Below are positions 32,025 to 38,653 of a stretch of DNA of 43,568 bases, piece after piece. The notes under the pieces are model-generated. The model saw only the letters and a list, made by a program, of their open reading frames with translations. It did not search any database and was not told the DNA's origin. Origin of the DNA: an uncultured Odoribacter sp. Lineage in GTDB: Bacteria > Bacteroidota > Bacteroidia > Bacteroidales > Marinifilaceae. The DNA lies in the NCBI GenBank assembly GCA_910589025.1, contig CAJURM010000023.1:1-43568 (forward strand). The letters are read 5' to 3'. The stretch's first letter is position 1, and each line of letters begins with the position of its first letter. Both the position numbers and the translations under genes were made by a program.

Positions 32025-33605
32025 TTATTTCTTATCCCGTCTGGCCTTCTGTATGCAAATGCGTCTGGGGATAATCACCGATACGCCCTTGTATTCCAGT
32101 TCTTCCCGGAGAATCTGGCAGAGTTCGTCGTGGTTTTTCGGGACCGGATTCAATACACGGATATGCTTGGGGGCTACTCCGATGCCCCGGCAAATGGCTT
32201 CGAGGTGTCCTAAAGCGGCAGACTCCTGCCCTCCGGTCATGGATACGGATTCGTTGTCTGAGATAATGACGGTGATTGGTGATTTTTCATTTACGGCATC
32301 CAAAAGTCCGGTCATGCCGGAATGGGTGAACGTGGAGTCACCGATAACAGCAACAGCAGGAAATAAGCCTGCATCTGAAGCCCCCTTTGCCATAGTGATG
32401 GAGGCGCCCATGTCTACGCATGAATTGATGGCTTCAAAAGGAGGAAGGGCTCCTAAGGTATAACAACCGATATCGGCGAAAACGCGTCCCTCGCCGTATG
32501 GTTTGATAATTTCATTCAGGGCATTGTACACATCCCGGTGACTGCATCCGTTACAGAGGGCAGGAGGTCTTGGAACTACCAGTTTGGGTACGTCTGCGCC
32601 TTCCCGGACAGGGAGGTTTAGTGCTTTGGCAACAATATCAGGCGATAGTTCGCCGTCGCGGGAAATAGTACCGTCCAATCGTCCGGAAATGCGTTTGTCG
32701 CCCGGATAGCCTTTCAGAAATTCTTCTATGACAGGATATCCCTCCTCCAGAACAAGAATGCGTTCACATTTGCTTAAAATAGTTTTAATGATTTTCCGTG
32801 GAAGAGGATATTGGCAGATTTTAGCTGTGGGATAAGGACAGCCATCGGGATAGTTTTCCATCAGGTAGTTATAACCGATACCGCAGGTAATGATTCCGAG
32901 CGAGTAATCTTGCTCTTCGGTATAGCGGTTGAACGGTGAATTTGCCGATGCTTCTTTAAAATCCGCCTGTTTGTCTAATAATAGCCGGTATCTTTTGCGG
33001 GCAATGGCAGGAAGAAGTACAAATTGCCGTTTGTTTTCCGGAAGTTTCAGGCTGTTTTCATTTAAGGGGGCAGCGGTATTTACTCCGGAACGGGAATGGG
33101 CTAATCGTGTTGTGATGCGCAGCAAGATTGGACTGCCTACTGTTTCCGATAAGGCAAAACCATAGCGCACGAGGTCATACGCTTCTTGTTGATTGGAGGG
33201 TTCCAGTACCGGAATAAGAGCGAATTTACCATACACCCGAGAATCCTGTTCATTTTGGGAAGAGTGCATGGACGGATCGTCGGCAGCGACTATCACTAAA
33301 CCGCCGTTTGTTCCCGTAACGGCTGCATTCATAAAACAATCGGCAGCCACATTCATCCCCACGTGTTTCATGCATACCAAAGCTCTTTTGCCGGCATAGG
33401 ACATGCCAAGCGCTGTTTCCATTGCCGTTTTTTCATTGGCGGACCATTGGCAGTGGATATTCCGCGTCCGGGTTTCTTCGGCACATTGAATGTATTCCGT
33501 GATTTCAGTTGAGGGAGTACCGGGGTAAGCGTAAACTCCGGAAATGCCGCTGTCTATTGCCCCCTGTGCAATAGCTTCCACACCCAATAATAGTTTCTTT
33601 TGCAT
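32025..33605 (-). CDS. iorA: Indolepyruvate:ferredoxin oxidoreductase alpha subunit lacking the C-terminal ferredoxin domain
   Basis: A 526-aa TPP-dependent subunit. The N-terminal pyrimidine-binding domain has GVYAYPGTPSTEI and HCQWSANEKTAMETALGMSYAGKRALVCMKHVGMN; the TPP domain has PRPPALCNGCSHRDVYNAL, DIGCYTLGALPPFEAINSC, and the cofactor motif VIGDSTFTHSGMTGLLDAVN...IISDNESVSMTGGQ. Typical IorA proteins of about 600 aa continue after the SVIIPRRxC stretch into a two-cluster [4Fe-4S] ferredoxin domain. This one stops at ICIQKARRDKK, with no CxxCxxC motifs, so electrons must leave through a separate carrier. The end is a normal stop with no obvious frameshift. It is the first gene of iorAB; a TATCTTCG box lies about 50 bp upstream. 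Confidence 0.93.
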   Translation of the reverse strand: MQKKLLLGVEAIAQGAIDSGISGVYAYPGTPSTEITEYIQCAEETRTRNIHCQWSANEKTAMETALGMSYAGKRALVCMKHVGMNVAADCFMNAAVTGTNGGLVIVAADDPSMHSSQNEQDSRVYGKFALIPVLEPSNQQEAYDLVRYGFALSETVGSPILLRITTRLAHSRSGVNTAAPLNENSLKLPENKRQFVLLPAIARKRYRLLLDKQADFKEASANSPFNRYTEEQDYSLGIITCGIGYNYLMENYPDGCPYPTAKICQYPLPRKIIKTILSKCERILVLEEGYPVIEEFLKGYPGDKRISGRLDGTISRDGELSPDIVAKALNLPVREGADVPKLVVPRPPALCNGCSHRDVYNALNEIIKPYGEGRVFADIGCYTLGALPPFEAINSCVDMGASITMAKGASDAGLFPAVAVIGDSTFTHSGMTGLLDAVNEKSPITVIISDNESVSMTGGQESAALGHLEAICRGIGVAPKHIRVLNPVPKNHDELCQILREELEYKGVSVIIPRRICIQKARRDKK

Positions 33606-33654
33606 GGTTTGTAATATCTTGGTTTGTATTTATTGTGAAATTCGTTAACGTTTG

Positions 33655-33662
33655 CGAAGATA
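33655..33662 (-). promoter_or_regulatory. Possible -7 box of iorAB
   Basis: The minus strand reads TATCTTCG, one base from TAnnTTTG, 50 bp upstream of the iorA ATG. No -33 element at the right spacing is visible. Confidence 0.3.
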
Positions 33663-33746
33663 ACGGAATTAATTGAAAACGGGAAACAAAACCGTTGCAA
33701 AGGGACGATTGGGTTGTAGCAGGTTATTTTAAAGATAGGTTTTGTA

Positions 33747-34484
33747 TTATTTCCAGATTTCCCAGCCTTTTTCAGCTTGGGAAATGAGCATGTTTAATCC
33801 GTTGCAGGTATGGGCTCCGTAGTCGGCACCTTGTTGCATAAATGAGGTATTTTCTGGATTATAGACCAAGTCAAAAAGATAATGCCGGGGGGTCAGAAGC
33901 GAATAGGGTAGAGCCGGACTGTTTTGAATATCAGGCCAGGTTCCTAAAGGCGTGGTATTGACAATCAAACGGTATTCCGGAAGCAGGGGGGCAATCTCCG
34001 GATAACTGATTTCGTTTGCAGTGCGGGGGGTACGGGATACCGTGAGCGTATGGATATTGAGTTCATGAAGTACATATCGCACGGCTTTTGCCGCACCTCC
34101 GTTCCCTAAAATCAAAGCCTGGGTAATTCCTTCGGGAATAAACCGGAGAAGTGCATTTTTAAAACCATAAACATCCGTATTGTATCCGATAAGCCGGGGG
34201 CGGGAGTCCTGCCAGCCTACTTTTACGCAGTTGACAGCTCCTATTTTTCGGGCTTCTTCGCTGATATCATCTAAAAAAGGGAGAATGGATTGTTTGTAAG
34301 GGATAGTGACGTTGAATCCTTTCAAATATGTATGTTTGGATAATAACATTTTGATTTCCGAAATGTCCCGGATTTCGAAGTTCAGATACTCTGCATCGAT
34401 GTTTTCTTGCCGGAATTTTTCCGTAAAATAACGTTTGGAAAACGAATGTCCCAAAGGAAATCCGATAATACCGTATGTATCCAT
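33747..34484 (-). CDS. aroE: Shikimate dehydrogenase
   Basis: A 245-aa enzyme that reduces 3-dehydroshikimate with NADPH in aromatic amino acid synthesis. Substrate domain: GIIGFPLGHSFSKRYFTEKF and LKGFNVTIPYKQSILPFLD, with the catalytic Lys in VTIPYK; the catalytic Asp is in GYNTDVYGF. The nucleotide domain has LILGNGGAAKAVRYVL, the basic NADP patch near VSRTPRT, VNTTPLGTWPD, and YNPENTSFMQQG followed by CNGLNMLISQAEKGWEIW. At 245 aa it is slightly shorter than the E. coli enzyme (272 aa) but complete in motifs. It follows the DUF368 gene by 10 bp in the same operon. Confidence 0.95.
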   Translation of the reverse strand: MDTYGIIGFPLGHSFSKRYFTEKFRQENIDAEYLNFEIRDISEIKMLLSKHTYLKGFNVTIPYKQSILPFLDDISEEARKIGAVNCVKVGWQDSRPRLIGYNTDVYGFKNALLRFIPEGITQALILGNGGAAKAVRYVLHELNIHTLTVSRTPRTANEISYPEIAPLLPEYRLIVNTTPLGTWPDIQNSPALPYSLLTPRHYLFDLVYNPENTSFMQQGADYGAHTCNGLNMLISQAEKGWEIWK

Positions 34485-34494
34485 AATCCCTGGC

Positions 34495-35502
34495 TTATTT
34501 TTTTAATTTCCGGGCTGAATATTCAACGCCCCAAATCAGAAAAAAACCGAGCAGGCACATGATAATGGCATGCCCGAGAAGCGGGTCTGCCTGGGTCAGA
34601 ATCTGACCGCTTTCACAAGGGGTGTGTGTCAGCAGATCTTCTGAAAAAAAGTATTTTCCGTTACAGGTTTGTAAAGTTCCGAAAGTCGCCGGAGAGACAT
34701 TTTTTTCAATCAGAACCTGCTGTATTCCGTGTGTGTCTTTAAAGAATTCAAGAGATTCTTTCCAAGGCCATACTTTATTCAGGGAGCCCAGCATAAAACC
34801 GGTCAGCAGGGCAATAGTCAGCGTATGATAATTCTTTAATAACCAAGATAAAAAATGGGAAAAACTGATGATTCCAATGACGGCACCGACAGCAAAAAGC
34901 AGAATGATTCCGATACGCAATTCACTGACCGCCGCCATGATATACGTGTATTTTCCCAATAATAACAAAATGAATGCTCCGGAGATTCCGGGTAAAATCA
35001 TGGCACAGATGGCAATGGCTCCCGAAAGCATGATGAACCACCAGGTCTGAGGAGTAGAGGCCGGAGACAACACCGTAATGGTATACGCAGACACACATCC
35101 TGCTGCCAGAGTCAAAAATGTGAAAATGTCCCATTTACGTATTTCCTTGGCAACCAGCAAAGCAGAGGCGATGATCAGTCCGAAGAAGAAGGACCAGATT
35201 TCGATGGGATGGGTACTGAGTAAATAATTCATTAATTTGGCTAAGGAAAAAATGGAAATACCGATACCACAGACCACTGAAATAAGAAAATTTCCGTTTA
35301 TCTTTTTCCAGAATTCTTTGAACCGCCCTTGGAAAAGTAATTGGAGCGAGGTCAGGTTGATGCTTTTGATAGAATTAATCAGTTCTTCATAAATACCGGT
35401 AATGAATGCAATGGTTCCTCCGGAAACACCGGGAACAACGTCTGCGGCTCCCATGCAACAACCTTTAATGACCAGTAACAGATAGTTTCTTCGTTTTCCC
35501 AT
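34495..35502 (-). CDS. popT: DUF368 membrane protein, undecaprenyl-phosphate translocase type (PopT)
   Basis: A 335-aa integral membrane protein with roughly eight to ten hydrophobic segments. It opens with the DUF368 signature CCMGAADVVPGVSGGTIAFITGIYEEL, and a second related motif, MILPGISGAFILLLLGKY, lies at mid-length, showing the internal duplication of the family. DUF368 proteins (PopT) and DedA proteins have been identified as translocases that return undecaprenyl phosphate to the inner leaflet for reuse in cell-envelope synthesis. That function is taken from family knowledge; nothing here tests it. A periplasmic loop with Cys residues (QTCNGKYF, THTPCESGQ) precedes the last helix. It lies between DUF4301 and aroE. 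Confidence 0.88.
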   Translation of the reverse strand: MGKRRNYLLLVIKGCCMGAADVVPGVSGGTIAFITGIYEELINSIKSINLTSLQLLFQGRFKEFWKKINGNFLISVVCGIGISIFSLAKLMNYLLSTHPIEIWSFFFGLIIASALLVAKEIRKWDIFTFLTLAAGCVSAYTITVLSPASTPQTWWFIMLSGAIAICAMILPGISGAFILLLLGKYTYIMAAVSELRIGIILLFAVGAVIGIISFSHFLSWLLKNYHTLTIALLTGFMLGSLNKVWPWKESLEFFKDTHGIQQVLIEKNVSPATFGTLQTCNGKYFFSEDLLTHTPCESGQILTQADPLLGHAIIMCLLGFFLIWGVEYSARKLKK

Positions 35503-35529
35503 ATATCAGTAAATTTATTGTTAGCCATA

Positions 35530-35560
35530 TATAAATCCGGACAAACTGCCCGGATTTATA
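35530..35560 (-). terminator. Hairpin between DUF4301 and popT genes
   Basis: TATAAATCCGG (35530-35540) pairs with CCGGATTTATA (35550-35560) around a 9-nt loop. It lies 18 bp past the DUF4301 stop. There is no T tract on the minus strand after it, so it may be an attenuating or processing stem rather than a full terminator. Confidence 0.5.
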
Positions 35561-35578
35561 CGAAATGAAATATTTTGT

Positions 35579-37141
35579 TTAAGACTTGGAAAAAACATTC
35601 CGGTGCTCAAATCTTCTCAGATCAAATACAGTTTTCACGGGTGTAAAAGTGGACAACGGAACTTCAATAAAGATGGTAATCCATTGAGCCATAGCTCCGT
35701 TCCAAAGACCGGGGAGTTCCTGTACTTTTATATCTTTTCCTTTATACGATTTGTTGGTAATAAATCCCTGGCTTTGGTCAATAAAATCTGTAAGGTCAAA
35801 CCGTTTCCCTTTATAATTGCGGGTGCCGCAAACAATATCCACCGGATTGAAATGGGTGGAACAATCAAAGATTTTTTTCTGTTCTTTGTCTTTTAAATTG
35901 ATTTGCGCTGATTCGATAATCATCAGTCTGGAACTTCCGTCGGCTGTTTTTACCCAAAAAGGACCCCCTCCGGGTTCACCCTCATTTTTAACCATACCGC
36001 AAACTCGGATAGGACGGTTGAGGATGTTCTGTAAATAATTGATTCTCTCTTTTTTAGACGTGAAATTCAACCCTTCAGCTTTTTTATATCCGATGGTATT
36101 TTCAATGAAAACTTCGATTTCATCCAATTCGCTGTCTGAAATATTCCTTTTGTCTAAGCGGTCCAATTGTTCAAAAACCTTGCTTTGAGTTTCCAGCAAC
36201 GTTCCGCCCAATAGTTTTTTAAACTTGATGGTATCGCCTTTGCTACGGTCCGGAATGACGTTGTCTATGTTTTTAATGAAAATAACATCGGCTTTGATTT
36301 CATTTAAGTTGTAAATCAAGGCGCCGTGGCCACCCGGGCGGAACAGAATTTTACCTGCATCATCCCGCACAAGCTCTCCATTATCGTTTATGCTGACCGT
36401 ATCGGTAGAAGGTTTTTGTATGGAGAAAGTGACATCATATTTTACGTCAAACATTTTTTCGAAAACCTTGGTTACTTTTTTCAACCGTTTTTTGAAGTTT
36501 TCCACATATTCTTCCGAGACGGTGAAGTGAAGCCGGGCTTCTTTACCGTGTTTGCAGTATAGGGCAGCTTCTACCAGATGTTCATCAAAGGCGGTTCTGA
36601 CAAAATCCCGGTATACGTGGAAATCAACCAACCCTTTGGGGGTATTTCCGTAGTTTAATCCTTTCGGACAGAGGATGTATTCCAGGATTTCCTTGAACAT
36701 TCTTTTGTCTAATAGCTTATCTAAATCTTTGCCTTTCTCCCACATGATATTCTTCAGACGGGAATAGAAAGGAAATTCGTTCAGATGCATAAAGAAATCA
36801 TGCATGCTGTTGGGTTCTGTATCTTGTACTAATTCAAGAAAATCTTCCGTAGAGCCGGTGTAGTTTTCTAAAAACGTAAAAAGCGACTTGAACATTCGGG
36901 TAGCGGAGCCGGAGGCCGGAATCATTTTTACAACCTCTGCATTTTGCATACCTTTTTCATAAAGATCGATGAGGTAATTTTGTTCATCAGCAAGAATGGT
37001 TTTTATCCCGTTGCCGATGCTTGCCGGTTCTGTCAGATTCACATAATCGAAACCTTTCCGGAAATTGTCAATCTGTTGATCGATTTGTTCGCGCTTGATA
37101 CCCCGGTCTTTAAATTCCTTTAAATCTTCTTTTGTATACAT
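35579..37141 (-). CDS. DUF4301 family protein; nucleotidyltransferase-like motifs
   Basis: A 520-aa protein of the Bacteroidetes family DUF4301. I chose the ATG at 37141 (MYTKEDLKEF): the upstream ATG at 37210 would overlap the preceding gene and adds a basic stretch without family character. Motifs: MIPASGSATRMFKSL at about 73-87; HFTVSEEYVENFKKR at about 205-219; then FSIQKPSTDTVSINDNGEL, FRPGGHGALIYNLN (268-280) and ADVIFIKNIDNVIPD (284-298). The order of glycine/basic loop, H/TSE-type strand, FxxQ...P, PGGHGAL and niDN closely follows UDP-sugar pyrophosphorylases, so I infer a GT-A nucleotidyltransferase fold. The C-terminal half carries VCGMVKNEGEPGGGPFWVK and CSTHFNPVDIVCGTRNYKG. No substrate is assignable. 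It starts 13 bp after a small acidic-protein gene. Confidence 0.8.
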   Translation of the reverse strand: MYTKEDLKEFKDRGIKREQIDQQIDNFRKGFDYVNLTEPASIGNGIKTILADEQNYLIDLYEKGMQNAEVVKMIPASGSATRMFKSLFTFLENYTGSTEDFLELVQDTEPNSMHDFFMHLNEFPFYSRLKNIMWEKGKDLDKLLDKRMFKEILEYILCPKGLNYGNTPKGLVDFHVYRDFVRTAFDEHLVEAALYCKHGKEARLHFTVSEEYVENFKKRLKKVTKVFEKMFDVKYDVTFSIQKPSTDTVSINDNGELVRDDAGKILFRPGGHGALIYNLNEIKADVIFIKNIDNVIPDRSKGDTIKFKKLLGGTLLETQSKVFEQLDRLDKRNISDSELDEIEVFIENTIGYKKAEGLNFTSKKERINYLQNILNRPIRVCGMVKNEGEPGGGPFWVKTADGSSRLMIIESAQINLKDKEQKKIFDCSTHFNPVDIVCGTRNYKGKRFDLTDFIDQSQGFITNKSYKGKDIKVQELPGLWNGAMAQWITIFIEVPLSTFTPVKTVFDLRRFEHRNVFSKS

Positions 37142-37154
37142 AGTTTCATTCAAA

Positions 37155-37409
37155 TTAAATCTCTTCTTCATCGTCGTAAATATCTTCCTGATTGTCCAGT
37201 TCTTTTTCATAGAATTCTTCCGCCTCTTCCAGCAATGTATCTATATCATCCAAAGAAAGAGGTTCTTCGTCAATCCAATGGATTCGTTGATTACTGTAAA
37301 ATCCGTCCAGGTCGCATTCAATGATGCAACGTGGCTTTTCAGTATGCACGACATAGACTAAATCAATTGATTCCTGTGAATTATCAGCGATAAGAAATTT
37401 AGGCAACAT
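37155..37409 (-). CDS. Small acidic conserved protein, function unknown
   Basis: An 84-aa cytoplasmic protein with a beta-rich N-terminal half (MLPKFLIADNSQESIDLVYVVHT, CIIECDLDGF) and a strongly acidic C-terminal helix (DIDTLLEEAEEFYEKELD and a terminal DDEEE run). I recall similar short proteins as conserved hypotheticals in Bacteroidales, but no function. It has its own promoter and is followed 13 bp later by DUF4301, so the two are probably cotranscribed. The acidic tail suggests protein-protein interaction; nothing more can be said. Confidence 0.8.
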   Translation of the reverse strand: MLPKFLIADNSQESIDLVYVVHTEKPRCIIECDLDGFYSNQRIHWIDEEPLSLDDIDTLLEEAEEFYEKELDNQEDIYDDEEEI

Positions 37410-37432
37410 GGTTTATATGTTTAAATTAAACA

Positions 37433-37464
37433 CAAATTTAAAGAAAATCTCCGGAAAAGACGAA
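37433..37464 (-). promoter_or_regulatory. Promoter of the small acidic protein-DUF4301 operon
   Basis: On the minus strand TTCG (37464-37461) is followed after 20 bp by TAAATTTG (37440-37433). The -7 box matches exactly and the -33 box differs by one base. The leader would be about 20 nt. Confidence 0.6.
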
Positions 37465-37614
37465 TAAATTATTATAAAGGTATGGATAGAAGGATTTATT
37501 AAAAACTTCTTTCTTGGCTTTTTAATAATTTGCTTTCATTCTTTGTTTTTTTCTTTTTCCGGATGTACAACTAACAGTTTAACAAATTATTACCTTCTTG
37601 TTGTATTAGTAATA

Positions 37615-37851
37615 TTATTTGTTAGTTTTATTATCTTTCGGTTTTATTTTGCGCCTATCTAAAAGTTCACTCAGTTGTTTGACGGCTTCTGAGAGATGAT
37701 TTTGCTGTCTCTTGGCACTATTTAGTAGCTCGATTAAAATGCGGCGTTGTTCCTCACTGATAGGTTTAGGTACATCATGACAGCTGGGGGCTTGCGATAA
37801 TTTTTTATCGTGTGTGGCTGTTTTTCTATGTGCTTTTTCTTTTGATTCCAT
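37615..37851 (-). CDS. Small basic coiled-coil-like hypothetical protein
   Basis: A 78-aa protein not matched to a family I know. Its ends are highly charged (MESKEKAHRKTATHDKK; RRKIKPKDNKTNK) and the middle is a predicted amphipathic helix with heptad-like Leu spacing (RRILIELLNSAKRQQNHLSEAVKQLSELLDRR). No signal peptide or membrane segment. It stands alone, flanked by 205 bp and 802 bp without genes, with two TAnnTTTG boxes upstream, which supports it being real. An oligomerising or nucleic-acid-binding role is possible but unsupported. Confidence 0.6.
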   Translation of the reverse strand: MESKEKAHRKTATHDKKLSQAPSCHDVPKPISEEQRRILIELLNSAKRQQNHLSEAVKQLSELLDRRKIKPKDNKTNK

Positions 37852-37880
37852 AATTTGAATTCATTTAAGGTTATTATTGT

Positions 37881-37896
37881 CAAAACTACAAAAATA
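37881..37896 (-). promoter_or_regulatory. Two adjoining -7-like boxes upstream of the 78-aa gene
   Basis: The minus strand reads TATTTTTG (37896-37889) directly followed by TAGTTTTG (37888-37881), both matching TAnnTTTG, about 30-45 bp upstream of the ATG. No exact -33 TTTG is present. Confidence 0.45.
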
Positions 37897-38623
37897 ATAA
37901 TGTCACTGATATTCAGTAAGGTTTCTGTTAAAATGTTTTCAAAAATTTAATTTGTGTTTGTAAATGAAAGTTTTGTCGGTTGAGCAGGCGCATATATAAA
38001 TAAGGTATAGATGGGATAATAGGGGGTATGAATACGTGTAGTTAATTATATATTTTATATGATAATATGTCGCCGGATGGATAGGTTGCTTCTTTTAAAT
38101 ATAATTGCTGTAATGGAGTATTCGCTCCTGTTTTGAACACAATGAGAATAAATATTTATATGGAAAATTACAGGCTGCCTTCGCCTTTATAACGGGAATT
38201 GTTGTAAAGAATAAAAGAAGTGGGTGGTTTTCCCGGGCATATTTCCGTGTGAGTTTGAATAGGATTTCAAATATTCGATTCTCAACGATTTCATTTTACA
38301 ATTTCTTTTCCTTCGCATATTGAAAATAAATGTGAGAAAATAGAGCGAATTGCAAATTTGTTTTATTTGATTTTATATTATTCGCACAACTCTTTCTATT
38401 ATTTTTTCTATAATTCATATAAAATATAATTTAGAATGGTTATAAATTAAATGAAGTTATTAAAAATATTTTTTCACATAAATTAACCATGTGCCAATGA
38501 ATTTATCTGGAATACAATATTTTAAGTTTTTTTTGAGGTGTCAATAGAGCTTAGGAATATAAAATTGTAAATTTATGCAGGGATTCAGATTTGGATTTTA
38601 TCTCCTTTTATCAAAAAAAGGTA
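37897..38623. other. AT-rich region without genes
   Basis: About 730 bp between the 78-aa gene's promoter and the dockerin-protein promoter. No open frame with coding character is seen on either strand, and I see no tRNA, CRISPR or insertion-sequence ends. It is markedly more AT-rich than the flanks, with several A/T runs. It may be a long regulatory leader, a decayed gene or an integration scar; sequence alone does not tell. Confidence 0.5.
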
Positions 38624-38631
38624 TAATTTTG
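38624..38631 (+). promoter_or_regulatory. -7 box of the dockerin-bearing surface protein gene
   Basis: TAATTTTG matches TAnnTTTG, 22 bp upstream of the ATG at 38654. T-rich sequence lies upstream but no TTTG at 19-21 bp, so only the -7 element is claimed. Confidence 0.5.
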
Positions 38632-38653
38632 TATATGCAAAAAAGTATTTAGA

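Noticed and set aside
37142..37210. Upstream start for the DUF4301 gene (ATG at 37210)
   Set aside because: It would overlap the end of the small acidic-protein gene by about 56 bp and adds only a basic, non-family stretch. The ATG at 37141 leaves a normal 13-bp gap.
37578..37623. AT-rich inverted repeat at the 3' end of the 78-aa gene as a terminator
   Set aside because: The arms (AACAAATTATTAC and GTAATATTATTTGTT) are imperfect, purely AT-rich and lack a T tract on the minus strand.
38344..38395. GCGAAT...ATTCGC inverted pair as an invertible promoter
   Set aside because: The arms are only six bases, without flanking recombinase-type sites or a nearby invertase gene; chance is likely in such AT-rich DNA.
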